A stretch of 64,000 nt of DNA from Bacillus sp. 2205SS5-2 (GCF_037024155.1 NZ_JAYKTS010000007.1:1-64000); one strand, 5' to 3'; positions 26,654-36,505 are shown, counted from the stretch's first letter. The notes: generated by a model from the sequence alone, not told the origin. Numbers and translations: made by a program.

Positions 26654-27588
26654 TGATTCATATTCAAAATTTAACAAAGAAATATGGAAGCTTTACTGCT
26701 CTTGATTCGCTAAACTTAACACTTGAAAAAGGAACCGTTTTTGGTTTTGTCGGACAAAATGGTGCTGGGAAGTCAACGACGTTCTCTATTTTAGCCACCC
26801 TGCTTTCACCGACCTCGGGTACAGCCTATATCAATGGCTTTAATATTGCGAAAGAACCAGAAAAAGTTAGAAGGCAAATTGGCTATATGCCCGATTTTTT
26901 TGGCGTGTATGACCAGTTAAAAGCAGATGAGTATCTAGATTTTTATGGAGCCAGCTATGGGATTTCTACTGAGGAGAGAAAAAAGTTAATACCTCAGCTT
27001 CTAGAACTCGTTAATTTATCACACAAGAGTGATTCATATGTTGACTTTCTTTCACGGGGTATGAAACAAAGACTTTGTTTAGCAAGGTCCTTAATTCATG
27101 ATCCAGAAGTGTTAATCCTAGATGAACCTGCTTCAGGACTTGATCCACGTGCTCGTGTAGAAATGAGGGAGATTTTAAAAGAGCTCAAAAATATGGGCAA
27201 GACCATCATGATCTCTTCACATATTCTTCCTGAGCTGGCTGAAATGTGTGATGAAATCGGTGTGATTAATGAAGGTCAGCTTGTCGCTCACGGGTCTGTA
27301 GCGGAAATCCAATTTAAATTACAAGCAGATAAAATGATTATTACAAAGGTGAGAGGCCTAATAGAGAGTGCTATTTCTTATTTTGAAGATGACCCGCTTA
27401 TCAGTGGAATTGAAAGTGACGCTGAAACTAAAACCATCTCCTTCTTATATAAAGGCGGGGAAGCAGATCAAGTTGAACTCCTTCGTAAAGCGGTTCAAAA
27501 TAATATTCCGATTCTGTCATTCAAAGAAGTTGAGACGAATTTGGAAGATATCTTTATGGAAATTACGAAAGGAGTGGAACTTACATGA
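26650..27588 (+). CDS. ABC transporter ATP-binding protein (ABC-2 / CcmA-NatA type)
   Basis: The nucleotide-binding subunit of an ABC-2 type transporter. It has Walker A GQNGAGKST at about residues 37-45, the signature in FLSRGMKQRLCLARSL, and Walker B with catalytic Glu in VLILDEPASGLDP. After residue 220 there is the extra C-terminal domain common in the NatA/GldA group. The length is 312. Two tandem ATG codons (26650 and 26653) could start it; AAAGGAGAGG is upstream. It overlaps the preceding stop and its own TGA overlaps the permease ATG. Confidence 0.95.
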   Translation: MMIHIQNLTKKYGSFTALDSLNLTLEKGTVFGFVGQNGAGKSTTFSILATLLSPTSGTAYINGFNIAKEPEKVRRQIGYMPDFFGVYDQLKADEYLDFYGASYGISTEERKKLIPQLLELVNLSHKSDSYVDFLSRGMKQRLCLARSLIHDPEVLILDEPASGLDPRARVEMREILKELKNMGKTIMISSHILPELAEMCDEIGVINEGQLVAHGSVAEIQFKLQADKMIITKVRGLIESAISYFEDDPLISGIESDAETKTISFLYKGGEADQVELLRKAVQNNIPILSFKEVETNLEDIFMEITKGVELT

Positions 27589-28415
27589 AGAACGTTTTCA
27601 TCAATCCTGTCTTAAATAAAGAATTTAAATTGCGCTTTCGTTCATTGAAAACGTTTATGGGCTTAATGTTCTATCTGCTTGCAATTGGGGTTATTGTGAT
27701 TGGCTTTATTTTACTGACTTCTTGGCAATCAGGAGCAACCTATTTCCGTCCAGAAGAAAGCAGAGGTATGTTTATGATGCTTTCGTTTATTCAGTTATCA
27801 ATGGTTCTGTTTATTACTCCCGGATTGACTGCAGGTGTAATTAGTGGAGAGCGAGAGAAGCAAACTTTGAATATATTACTGACAACGATTCAAAGTTCTA
27901 CAAGTATTATATTAGGAAAACTCTTTTCATCCGTTTCCTATTTAATTTTATTAATTATCGCAAGTTTGCCAATTTATAGCTTTGTGTTTTTGTTTGGAGG
28001 AGTTTCACCAATGAAACTTCTTCAAATAATGAGTTTCTATCTATTTACAGTATTTGCTTTTGGCTCAATTGGCATTATGTTTTCCACGCTGTTCCGAAAA
28101 ACGATTATATCCATGGTCACTACGTACGGAATCTCCCTGTTTTTAACAGCGGGTACATTTTTCTTCTTTACGATTGCGATGCAATTTAGCTATGGAAACT
28201 CGGGAGGGCAAAGTCCATTCACCTACTATATGGCGATGCTAAATCCACTATTTGTGCTATTTAGTCTACTAGAGCCTTTTCCAATGGAGGAAATTAAGCA
28301 AATGACTGGAATTGAATTTCCGCTTTTGCTGTCGTATATGATTGCGTATAGCATCCTAATTATTTTGTGTATAGGTGTGAGTATCAGGAAGTTAAGGCCT
28401 AGAATGAAAAAATAA
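27585..28415 (+). CDS. ABC-2 type permease
   Basis: 276 residues with about six membrane helices, including LGLMFYLLAIGVIVIGFIL-like and ILIILCIGVSI segments. The cytoplasmic motif ISGEREKQTLNILLTT after the second helix is typical of ABC-2 permeases of the GldF/YhaP class. Its ATG overlaps the stop of the ATPase gene by four bases. With that ATPase it should form a dimeric exporter or a mechanical transmembrane complex; the substrate is unknown. Confidence 0.9.
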   Translation: MKNVFINPVLNKEFKLRFRSLKTFMGLMFYLLAIGVIVIGFILLTSWQSGATYFRPEESRGMFMMLSFIQLSMVLFITPGLTAGVISGEREKQTLNILLTTIQSSTSIILGKLFSSVSYLILLIIASLPIYSFVFLFGGVSPMKLLQIMSFYLFTVFAFGSIGIMFSTLFRKTIISMVTTYGISLFLTAGTFFFFTIAMQFSYGNSGGQSPFTYYMAMLNPLFVLFSLLEPFPMEEIKQMTGIEFPLLLSYMIAYSILIILCIGVSIRKLRPRMKK

Positions 28416-28538
28416 TGGAAGGTTTTCAATAGCTTGAGGTTATTGAAAATCTTCTTGTTTACTACACAGGGAATCCCATAGTGTTTAAAATGGCAAAGTG
28501 ACATTACTAATCGAAATGATGGCAAAGGGTGTGGGTAG

Positions 28539-30065
28539 ATGCAGGAGCAAAAACAATTTCTATCGTTACTAAAATCGGTCAAATCTAATCTACGTCAGCA
28601 AATGATTGTTAAAGGAATACAGCACTTTATTTTAATCGGCTCTCTTTTCCTTGTTGGCTTTATTGTGGTGGTAAGGATGGTTGTTTTTCCCTATTGGTCA
28701 GTTTACGCAACGCTCATCTTACTCCTAACGGCGGTAATCTTTTTTGTCTTTTACTGGAAAAAAAGACCCACTAACCATTCAGCTGCACATGTTTTTGATG
28801 AATTCATCAAAGAGGATCGTGCTAAAACAGCACTGTCATATTTACATAGTCAACATCCTTTTGCCGCCCTACAATTGAATGAAACCATTTATAGTATGAA
28901 GCAAAATGAGGAGAGAGTGCGTAAGAGAAAAAAGAATTGGTTGTTTCCACAGTATTTCGTTCCAAGCATCCTTTTTACAGGGATGATTCTTTTACTATTG
29001 CTGTCACCAAACGAAAAAATGAAGGAAGCAGAAAGAATTCAAGAAGAAAAAGAAATAGTGAACGATATTCAGGATAAAGTGGAAAAGTTAGCAGAAAAAA
29101 ATACGGGTGAAGCGAAAAAAGAAATCGATGAAACAAAAAATGCGTTAAAAGAAGTGAAAAGTGCAGAAGAAGCGCTTGAAGCCATTTTAAAGAAGCAGAA
29201 AGAGATCTCCCTTACACAAGAACCCTTAAAGGAGAAAAAGGAAGAATTAAACAATATACAAAGTGGATTAAATGAAAAAGGGATGAATGAATTGTCCAAT
29301 GCATTAAATGAAGAAAACAAAGAAAAGATATCAGTTTCTTTAAATAAACTCCAAAATCAGAAGCTTACTGATGAAATGAAAAAAACACTAGGATTAAATG
29401 AGGAAATACCAGAGTTATCAGACGAAGTTCTAAAAGAATTAGAGAAAAAATTTAGTGACCTAGTAGACAATACCCTCATCCTTTCGCAATTAAATGTCCT
29501 TCAACAAGGACTTTCTCAGCAAAGTACAGCCCTACAGAATTATCTTCAAAAGAACCAATTATCAATCAGTGAAGACTTAGCGGCACTAATAAAGAGTTCA
29601 TCTGATGGAGTACAACAAAAGGATTCAAACATAAGCAACACGGAGTCTGGAAATGATCCAACTAAAGAGGGGGATGACACCGAGGAGCAAGGACAGGGGC
29701 AAGGACAAGGACAAGGACAAGGACAAGGACAAGGACAAGGACAAGGACAAGGAGGAAGTAGTTCTTCGGGTTCAGAGGGGAGTGGAGCAGGATTTGGATC
29801 AGGACCAATGGAACTTACAATTCCCAAATATTTAGACAGCGAAGGGAATCTACAAATTGAAAACGGTCCCTTATCAGGTGAGTCAGGAGGAGAAAGAACG
29901 GAAAGTGAAGGCCCAATCCTACAAGGTCAGTTAAGGTCCTACGAAGAGGTATATAGCCAATATGAACAAAGTTATCGCAAAAGTGTAGATCGTTACCAAC
30001 TTCCTCAAACACTAGAAAGTCTAGTAGGGCGATATTTTACTGAAATTGATCCAAATGGAGAGTGA
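28539..30065 (+). CDS. Membrane-anchored coiled-coil protein with a Gly-Gln repeat
   Basis: 508 residues. Two N-terminal helices (about 25-44 and 50-68) and a third at about 134-155 anchor it. Residues 156-300 are Lys/Glu-rich with a heptad-like coiled-coil pattern. A (Gly-Gln) run of about 11 units lies near 384-405, encoded by a GGACAA hexamer repeat, followed by a Ser/Gly linker and a conserved-looking C-terminus ending YFTEIDPNGE. I do not recognise the family; such proteins occur beside MoxR genes. AAAGGGTG before the ATG is a modest ribosome-binding site. The 3' end overlaps or abuts the moxR-like start. Confidence 0.85.
   Translation: MQEQKQFLSLLKSVKSNLRQQMIVKGIQHFILIGSLFLVGFIVVVRMVVFPYWSVYATLILLLTAVIFFVFYWKKRPTNHSAAHVFDEFIKEDRAKTALSYLHSQHPFAALQLNETIYSMKQNEERVRKRKKNWLFPQYFVPSILFTGMILLLLLSPNEKMKEAERIQEEKEIVNDIQDKVEKLAEKNTGEAKKEIDETKNALKEVKSAEEALEAILKKQKEISLTQEPLKEKKEELNNIQSGLNEKGMNELSNALNEENKEKISVSLNKLQNQKLTDEMKKTLGLNEEIPELSDEVLKELEKKFSDLVDNTLILSQLNVLQQGLSQQSTALQNYLQKNQLSISEDLAALIKSSSDGVQQKDSNISNTESGNDPTKEGDDTEEQGQGQGQGQGQGQGQGQGQGQGGSSSSGSEGSGAGFGSGPMELTIPKYLDSEGNLQIENGPLSGESGGERTESEGPILQGQLRSYEEVYSQYEQSYRKSVDRYQLPQTLESLVGRYFTEIDPNGE
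29703..29750 (+). repeat. GGACAA hexanucleotide microsatellite, eight perfect units
   Basis: Eight uninterrupted GGACAA units, preceded by two imperfect ones, encode alternating Gly and Gln. Change in copy number would keep the frame and alter the protein by two residues per unit. Confidence 0.97.
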
Positions 30066-30069
30066 TGAC

Positions 30070-31068
30070 ATGAATCAGACTGCAGTTGAGTATGAAGAAG
30101 TTGTTCAAAAGCTTCGTGATGTGAAGAATGAAATCTCTAGATATATAGTAGGTCAAGAACAGGTGATTGAGGAATTACTATGGAGTATTTTCTCGGGAGG
30201 TCATGCTATCCTCGAAGGATTACCAGGACTCGGGAAAACAGCCCTCATTAAAACCGTTGCACAAGTATTAGATCTATCTTTTTCCCGAATTCAATTTACT
30301 CCAGATCTGATGCCGTCAGATATTACAGGGACACTGATGCTTCAACCTGATGAACTTGGAAAACAACAGTTTCATTTTTTTCATGGACCTATCTTTTCTC
30401 AAATCGTATTAGCCGATGAAATTAATCGGGCTACCCCGAAAACGCAAAGTGCCTTACTCGAAGCAATGGCGGAGAAAACGGTGACGATTATGGGGGACAC
30501 CAGGCAAGTTGAAACACCGTTTTTTGTGTTAGCCACACAAAATCCGATTGACTTGGAAGGGACCTACCCTTTACCAGAAGCACAAATGGATCGTTTTTTA
30601 AGTAAAATTATCGTTCACTATCCGACGAAAGCAGAATTAATGGAGATTGTGAAGCGAACGGAGGGAGAGGAACCTCTGCTTAACAAAATCATGTCTTCAG
30701 GAGATGTGTTAAAGGCTCAATCTATGATGAAGGACATTATGATTGCTGATGAAGTGTTAGAAACAGCTGTCCAATTGATTTCGATGACTCACCCTGAAAA
30801 TGAAGAGTCGCCGGAGGATGTGAAGAAGTATATTCATTATGGTAGTGGTCCGCGTGGATTACAAGCTCTGATTAGACTAGCGAAAACGAGAGCATTAATG
30901 AACGGTCGCTTTCATGTCTCTGTCGGAGATATAAAAAAAGTTGCCCCTTGTGTCTTACGTCATCGCCTTTTTCTTAATTTTGAAGGAGAAGCCGCAGGGA
31001 TAAAATCGGATGATCTTCTCTCGGTCATCATATCTGAAGTGAAGCATGGGAGAGAAGTTAACCGATGA
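30070..31068 (+). CDS. MoxR-family AAA+ ATPase
   Basis: MoxR ATPases act as chaperones that activate or load proteins with von Willebrand A domains. The ATG at 30070 follows GGAGAGTG; the frame also continues further upstream into the preceding gene but without a better site. Of 332 residues, the Walker A is GLPGLGKTALIKT, the Walker B is IVLADEINRATPKTQSALLEAM-like (about residue 120), and sensor and arginine-finger motifs are in ATQNPIDLEGTYPLPEAQMD. The C-terminal lid contains GSGPRGLQALI. Its stop overlaps the DUF58 gene by four bases. Confidence 0.95.
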   Translation: MNQTAVEYEEVVQKLRDVKNEISRYIVGQEQVIEELLWSIFSGGHAILEGLPGLGKTALIKTVAQVLDLSFSRIQFTPDLMPSDITGTLMLQPDELGKQQFHFFHGPIFSQIVLADEINRATPKTQSALLEAMAEKTVTIMGDTRQVETPFFVLATQNPIDLEGTYPLPEAQMDRFLSKIIVHYPTKAELMEIVKRTEGEEPLLNKIMSSGDVLKAQSMMKDIMIADEVLETAVQLISMTHPENEESPEDVKKYIHYGSGPRGLQALIRLAKTRALMNGRFHVSVGDIKKVAPCVLRHRLFLNFEGEAAGIKSDDLLSVIISEVKHGREVNR

Positions 31069-31928
31069 TTATGCCTTCAGTTCTACTACGATTATCCCGT
31101 TATCGGTTGTCCACTCCGAAAACCTACAATGGTATTCATCAAGGGTCCCGTCAGTCATTGAAAAAAGGTCATTCATTGGAGTTTTCTGACCATAAAATGT
31201 ACCAAGCTGGAGATGACCTTCGACAAATCGATTGGAATATCTATGCTCGTACAAACCGGCATTACGTAAAGACGTTTCTTGATGAACAATCGATTCATAT
31301 AAGCATTTATTTAGATTCGTCTCCTTCCATGACGGTTTGGAAGGAAAAATGGGAAAAAGCAAAAGACCTTGCCGCAGCTTTTGCCTTTATCTCCCTAAAC
31401 AATGGTGATTCAATTACGTGCATTCCTGTAGGCACGAATGAATTTGTTCCTATAAAAAGAAAAGGAATCACAATGAATAACCAAACGGTTATGGATATTT
31501 GTAGGCTTCCACATCCAAAGTCTGCTTTTCCTTTTTCAAAGGGATTTTCAACTCAAGTTCAAAAGAAATCCCATATATCTATACTGATTTCGGATGGACT
31601 AGAACCATTATCCCACTACAAGGAAGTATTAAAACGTGTTCGTTTGAAAAGCAGAAAGGTTTTATTCTTGCAACTCTTAAGTGAAAAAGAAGATAATCCT
31701 CATCTTGGGAAAGATGTTAAGTGGATTGATAGTGAGACAAGGGAGGAAATGAATGTTACGTTAGCTAAGAAAACGGTAGAATTATATGGGGAAACCTTGC
31801 AACGGCATTGTTCTTCTCTTCAGTCAATCAGTAAAAATCTTCAATGTTTTTATGTAAGGAGTTCTGTAGAGAAGTCGCTTGAGGAAATCATCCTTGGTGA
31901 GTGTAGGAAGGTCGGTTGGGTTTCATGA
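31065..31928 (+). CDS. DUF58 protein (MoxR partner with VWA-like fold)
   Basis: 287 residues. The DUF58 signature is clear: GIHQGSRQSLKKGHSLEFSD followed by YQAGDDLRQIDWNIYARTNR. The C-terminal half is a vWA-like fold with ISIYLDSSPSM (DxSxS metal site) and HISILISDGLE. DUF58 proteins are regular partners of MoxR and are thought to be its client or adaptor. The ATG at 31065 overlaps the preceding stop. It has no membrane helix, unlike the longer DUF58 proteins, so it is cytoplasmic. Confidence 0.93.
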   Translation: MIMPSVLLRLSRYRLSTPKTYNGIHQGSRQSLKKGHSLEFSDHKMYQAGDDLRQIDWNIYARTNRHYVKTFLDEQSIHISIYLDSSPSMTVWKEKWEKAKDLAAAFAFISLNNGDSITCIPVGTNEFVPIKRKGITMNNQTVMDICRLPHPKSAFPFSKGFSTQVQKKSHISILISDGLEPLSHYKEVLKRVRLKSRKVLFLQLLSEKEDNPHLGKDVKWIDSETREEMNVTLAKKTVELYGETLQRHCSSLQSISKNLQCFYVRSSVEKSLEEIILGECRKVGWVS

Positions 31929-31942
31929 GGGAGGAATAAGTT

Positions 31943-33700
31943 GTGACGGTTTTATCTCCGGTGTATGGGTGGTTTAGTGCTCTTTTAATCGCTACCATCT
32001 TGTTGTATTTTTTTCGAAAACAATATGAAGAGCAGCTCTATTCCTCGACCTTTTTATGGAAACAGGCGATGAAGGAAGTTGAAGCTTCTACGTGGTTACA
32101 TAAGCTACAGAATCATCTGTTATTATGGTTACAGTTGCTAATTATGACACTATTAATTTTATCTTTAATGAAACCTATTTTCTTCACTCAAGAAATAGAG
32201 GGAGATCATGTTATTTTTATAATTGATACTTCTGCGTCAATGGCTGTTACAAAAGAAGGAATGAATCGTTTACAGCTAGCTAGAAAGCAAATAAATGGCA
32301 AATTAGATGAGCTGAAAAATCAAAAGATCACGATTATTGAAGCATCTGAAGCTACAAATATACTAGTAAAAGCTGAAAAAGACGTAAGAAAAGCAAAAGA
32401 TGTTATTGAAGAGTTAGAATTATCATACAAACATGAAGACTTAGATCAAGCGATAAGTCTAGCTATCGCAATGGCAAAAAAAGAGTCTTCCTCCATTTAT
32501 GTTTATTCACATGCCCTCAATGAGGAACGTGTGCCGCTTTTACCAGACAACAGTACATTTCATGCAGTTAATCTTCACGAAAATCCGGAAAATGTTTCAA
32601 TCACCTCATTCGGTTTGCAAGAAAGGGATAGCATAATGACAGCGGTTGCGGTGATAAAAAACGAAGCAAATAGTGAGAAAACAGTGCCCTTTCAAATTAC
32701 CGCCAATGGAGAAGTAGTATATGAGGAAACGATTACGATAGCAGCTCAAAAAGAGAAAATACTAAATATACCTTCTTTGCCTACTGCAGATTATTATGTT
32801 GCTATTATTGACATTCCAGATGAATATGATTTAGATCAATTTCTATATACTGTAGCAACATCTTCAAATCCTCCGATTTATGCAATTGGAGAGGTCTCTC
32901 CTTTCTGGATTAAAGGTTTTACAGCAATTGGTGCAGAAGTAATTCAAGTTTCTTCAAGCGAGGAACTGAACAACCAGGAAGCGAAAATTGTGTTAGTTGA
33001 CCGCGAGCAAGCTGCGGACTATAAAAATGTTCCGCTTTTTGTGATAGCAGATAGTGTAGAGGTTCAATCACTAGGAGCACCTATCACTTCTTCTAACGAT
33101 AAACTCATTCAATATGTTGATATGAGTGAAATCTTTGTAGCTGGGACGGGTACCTTTTATGATGCTGATTTTGATAGTCTTGTAAACAGTGGTTCGACTG
33201 CATTGATACAAAAATCAAGTGGAGTGACACCGGTTATTTCTGTGAATTTTCCTTTGCATCAAAGCGATTGGCCACTACATCCAAGCTTCCCGATTTTTCT
33301 TTATCAAACCTATCAATGGTTAGGGGAACAGACTAGATTTTTAGGAGCCTTTCATTCAGGTGAACAAACTTATCTTAATGTAAGCAATGAAGGAAATACG
33401 CTATGGGATATTTTTAATATAGAGAATAAACTAATTTCAACATGGGATAGCTCGAAAGAATTTCTAGCTCCCGCCCTTCCTGGAGTATATAGGATTGTAC
33501 AAAATAACTACTCACTCTTTTTATCTGTAACCTTAGACAAGGGGGAACGAGATATAGCGGGTCAACCCTCATTTATGATAAATGGTACACAAACAAATGA
33601 GCTAAATAGTAGTGGAAATAGGGATGTCGGAGTGTGGCTTGTTTTATTTTCCATTCTCATTTTAGTCTTTGAATGGGAGGTTTTTAGGCGTGGAAATTGA
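31943..33700 (+). CDS. BatA-type membrane protein with a von Willebrand A domain
   Basis: 585 residues. The start is GTG at 31943 with GGAGG seven bases upstream. The N-terminus has two membrane helices (about 7-24 and 54-75), as in BatA-family proteins. The following VWA domain has the metal-ion site DTSASMA at about residue 93. A long outside region (about 200-560) of beta-type sequence leads to a C-terminal helix (VWLVLFSILILVFEWEVF). It overlaps the following gene by 11 bases if that starts at 33690. It probably interacts with the MoxR ATPase and the next protein. Confidence 0.9.
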   Translation: MTVLSPVYGWFSALLIATILLYFFRKQYEEQLYSSTFLWKQAMKEVEASTWLHKLQNHLLLWLQLLIMTLLILSLMKPIFFTQEIEGDHVIFIIDTSASMAVTKEGMNRLQLARKQINGKLDELKNQKITIIEASEATNILVKAEKDVRKAKDVIEELELSYKHEDLDQAISLAIAMAKKESSSIYVYSHALNEERVPLLPDNSTFHAVNLHENPENVSITSFGLQERDSIMTAVAVIKNEANSEKTVPFQITANGEVVYEETITIAAQKEKILNIPSLPTADYYVAIIDIPDEYDLDQFLYTVATSSNPPIYAIGEVSPFWIKGFTAIGAEVIQVSSSEELNNQEAKIVLVDREQAADYKNVPLFVIADSVEVQSLGAPITSSNDKLIQYVDMSEIFVAGTGTFYDADFDSLVNSGSTALIQKSSGVTPVISVNFPLHQSDWPLHPSFPIFLYQTYQWLGEQTRFLGAFHSGEQTYLNVSNEGNTLWDIFNIENKLISTWDSSKEFLAPALPGVYRIVQNNYSLFLSVTLDKGERDIAGQPSFMINGTQTNELNSSGNRDVGVWLVLFSILILVFEWEVFRRGN

Positions 33701-36455
33701 GTTACAGCAATCTCTAAACCTGTTCTTAATTATCCCTGTGGGGTTCATTCTCATTTATTGGGTAAGACAATCGAAAGAAAAGAAGTTACCCATCATTTTT
33801 CGTTCCATCACGATAGTCCTATTAGTATTTTCCTTAGCAATGCCAACTCTTTTACAGGCTGAATCTGGAGAAAATGTGATTTTTCTAGTTGATCAATCCG
33901 CGAGTATGAAAAATTCACATGATAAAGTAATAGACTTTCTTCACAAAAGCATTGAAAACAAAGGGTCGGATGATTCCTATTCCATAATTAAATTCGGGAA
34001 ATCTTCAGTGCTCGATGTAAGTGAAACAAAGGATGCAAAGTTTGTACTGAATAGTCAATCTGAAAATATTCGCCATCAAACGAATTTAGAAGATGGTCTT
34101 CATTTTGCGTCTTCGTTATTGGGGAATAAGCAAACAGGCAGAATTGTGGTGTTGTCAGATGACAAAGAGACTACGGGGCATAGTCAAAATAAGATTCCGC
34201 TCTTGATTGAACAAAATACTAGTGTAGATTATTTCCTCTACGAAAATAATCAAGTTGAAGACAGTGGACTTGGAACCGTTTCGCATCCTCGAACGGCACT
34301 ACTTGGTGAAACGGTTGAACTAAACGTCCCTATTGAGAGCACAATTTCACAAAATGTCGAAATAACAGTGCAAGCTAATAATCAAATCGTATTATCGGAA
34401 AAGGTAATGGTGAAAGAAGGAGTGAACGCCCAGTCTTTTCAGCATGTCCCGCTTGAGGAAGGACAAATTCACTATAAAGTGTCAATCAATCCCGAACGAG
34501 ACGAGATTATTGAAAACAATCAAAGTGAGTCAATTATTACCGTCAAAGGGGAACCTAACATACTAGTAGTTTCTGGTGAAAAGGAAATGCAACTAACAAA
34601 TTTGTTAGAGAAAAATCAATTTTTGGTTAATCAACTTCAACCACAACAGTTTCCTACAAAATTATCTTCACTATTAAGCTATGATAGCATTGTATTCGAT
34701 AATGTTACAGGTACATATTTTTCGCAAGCTCAAATGGAATTGGTAGAAAGAGCGGTAAAGGATTTTGGTGTAGGGTTCTTGATGATTGGCGGGAAAGATA
34801 GCTTTGGATTAGGAGGTTATTTTAAAACACCTATTGAAAAAATATTGCCAGTTGATATGGACATTAAAGGAGAGAAAGAGCTTCCATCACTGGGGTTAGT
34901 TATTGTCGTTGATCGATCAGGTTCGATGTCTGGCAACAAACTCAGTCTTGCAAAAGAAGCAGCTGCAAGGTCAGTCGAGCTACTTCGTGAGAAAGATACG
35001 CTTGGGTTTATCGCCTTCGATGATAAACCATGGGAAATTGTTGAAACAAGTCCAATTAAAGACAAAGCTGCAGTAATTGAAAAAATTCGCTCCGTCACAT
35101 CAGGTGGAGGAACAGAAATCTACTCCTCCTTAGAGCTTGCATATGAAAAGTTAACTGAACAAAATCTTCAACGAAAACATATTATTTTGTTAACTGATGG
35201 ACAATCAGCTACTCATTCAGATTATGATTCTTTAATTGAAGAAGGTTATGAAAACAAGATCACACTCTCAACGGTATCTATTGGGACAGATGCTGATAAA
35301 CAACTGTTAGAGAACTTAGCTTTGGTTGGAGAAGGACGGTATTATGATGTAACAGAAGCTTCGGTTATTCCGAGCATTCTTTCCCGAGAAACAGTCATGG
35401 CGACGAGAACGTATATAGAAGATACACCCTTTTATCCGAGCGTAACTCGTGATTCCATGATAGAAAACTTGTTTGGTGAAGGAATTCCTGAAATGAATGC
35501 ATATATTGCTACAACACCTAAACAGGCTAGTAGAACCTCTATATTGAGCGAAAAAGAGGATCCTATTTTATCCTATTGGCAATACGGTTTAGGTACGACG
35601 TTTGCTTTTACTTCTGATTCTGCCGGAGAATGGGCTGGGGATTGGGCACGCTGGAAGAATTGGCCACGATTTTGGAATAATGTCATGACAGCATCATTTC
35701 CGTCTTATGAAGAAAAATCATTCGGGTTAGTGGTTGGACAAGAAGGAGAAAAGACGAAAGTAAAAGTGTCGTTGGAGAATGAAGGCGTGACGACCTTAAC
35801 ACCGAAAATCATTGCAGAAAATGGAGAAGAAATTCTTACAGACTCTAAAATTAGCGCTCCTGGGGAGTATGAGATAGAGCTAGAAGCTGAACCAGGGCTG
35901 TATTATTTCCAAATGAGAGAGGGCGATCAATTACATTATCAGACTGGTTTTTCAGTTCCATACTCAGAAGAATATCGTCTATTTCCAGATGAATTGGGGA
36001 ATCTAGCAAAATTAGCATCGGCTACAGGTGGGAAGAAACTGATTGATACCGAAGACGTTTTTCGGGATCTTGAGACCCCTTCTTTTGAGGAAAAACCTAT
36101 TAGCTCTTGGTTTGTTTTAATGGCGATGCTCTTGTTTTTTTTAGAGATTGTCTATCGAAGAGTAGGGTTTTCATTTCTGAAAAAACTAAGGTTTAGGGAG
36201 AAAAAACTTGTTGATTCTAAAAATACAGAACAGGTGGAGCAACTTATGCTTCGTAAATCGACAGTTGAGAAAAGGGTTAAGAACAAATCTCCCCGAGAAT
36301 CTTTAATTAATAGAAAATTAGAGAAGGAGCCCTTTATAGTTCCGTCAGAAGGTGTAAAAAAGGAAGTCGATACAGGATCAATTGAGAGAGTAAAGGAAGA
36401 AAAGGACGATCGGATTCGTCGGTTACTCATAGCAAAACAACGAAGAAAGAAGTAG
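33690..36455 (+). CDS. Large membrane protein with two VWA-like domains and a GATase-like domain
   Basis: 921 residues from the GTG at 33690 (GGGAGG at 33675-33680); a start at 33669 is possible. Two N-terminal helices are followed by a first VWA-like domain (IFLVDQSASMKNS, about residue 65), a glutamine-amidotransferase-like segment (about 290-390, FLMIGGKDSFGLGGYF), and a second VWA domain with an intact metal site (VVDRSGSMSGNK, about 405). A C-terminal helix at about 805-826 precedes a very basic cytoplasmic tail of about 95 residues. It resembles YegL/BatA-type surface proteins. It is the last gene of the cluster; a strong terminator follows. Confidence 0.9.
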   Translation: MEIELQQSLNLFLIIPVGFILIYWVRQSKEKKLPIIFRSITIVLLVFSLAMPTLLQAESGENVIFLVDQSASMKNSHDKVIDFLHKSIENKGSDDSYSIIKFGKSSVLDVSETKDAKFVLNSQSENIRHQTNLEDGLHFASSLLGNKQTGRIVVLSDDKETTGHSQNKIPLLIEQNTSVDYFLYENNQVEDSGLGTVSHPRTALLGETVELNVPIESTISQNVEITVQANNQIVLSEKVMVKEGVNAQSFQHVPLEEGQIHYKVSINPERDEIIENNQSESIITVKGEPNILVVSGEKEMQLTNLLEKNQFLVNQLQPQQFPTKLSSLLSYDSIVFDNVTGTYFSQAQMELVERAVKDFGVGFLMIGGKDSFGLGGYFKTPIEKILPVDMDIKGEKELPSLGLVIVVDRSGSMSGNKLSLAKEAAARSVELLREKDTLGFIAFDDKPWEIVETSPIKDKAAVIEKIRSVTSGGGTEIYSSLELAYEKLTEQNLQRKHIILLTDGQSATHSDYDSLIEEGYENKITLSTVSIGTDADKQLLENLALVGEGRYYDVTEASVIPSILSRETVMATRTYIEDTPFYPSVTRDSMIENLFGEGIPEMNAYIATTPKQASRTSILSEKEDPILSYWQYGLGTTFAFTSDSAGEWAGDWARWKNWPRFWNNVMTASFPSYEEKSFGLVVGQEGEKTKVKVSLENEGVTTLTPKIIAENGEEILTDSKISAPGEYEIELEAEPGLYYFQMREGDQLHYQTGFSVPYSEEYRLFPDELGNLAKLASATGGKKLIDTEDVFRDLETPSFEEKPISSWFVLMAMLLFFLEIVYRRVGFSFLKKLRFREKKLVDSKNTEQVEQLMLRKSTVEKRVKNKSPRESLINRKLEKEPFIVPSEGVKKEVDTGSIERVKEEKDDRIRRLLIAKQRRKK

Positions 36456-36458
36456 GAA

Positions 36459-36500
36459 GCAAAAAAGAAGCTACTCATTTGAGTAGCTTCTTAGCGGTTT
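36459..36500. terminator. Bidirectional terminator between the VWA cluster and ykuT
   Basis: AAGAAGCTACTC / GAGTAGCTTCTT perfect 12-bp stem with ATTT loop. An A-run on the left gives a T-tract on minus for ykuT, and GGTTTTTG follows on plus for the cluster. Confidence 0.88.
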
Positions 36501-36505
36501 TTGAG

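Noticed and set aside
29546-29827. Minus-strand frame rich in Cys-Pro opposite the Gly-Gln repeat
   Set aside because: It is the shadow of the GGACAA hexamer repeat in the real gene on plus.
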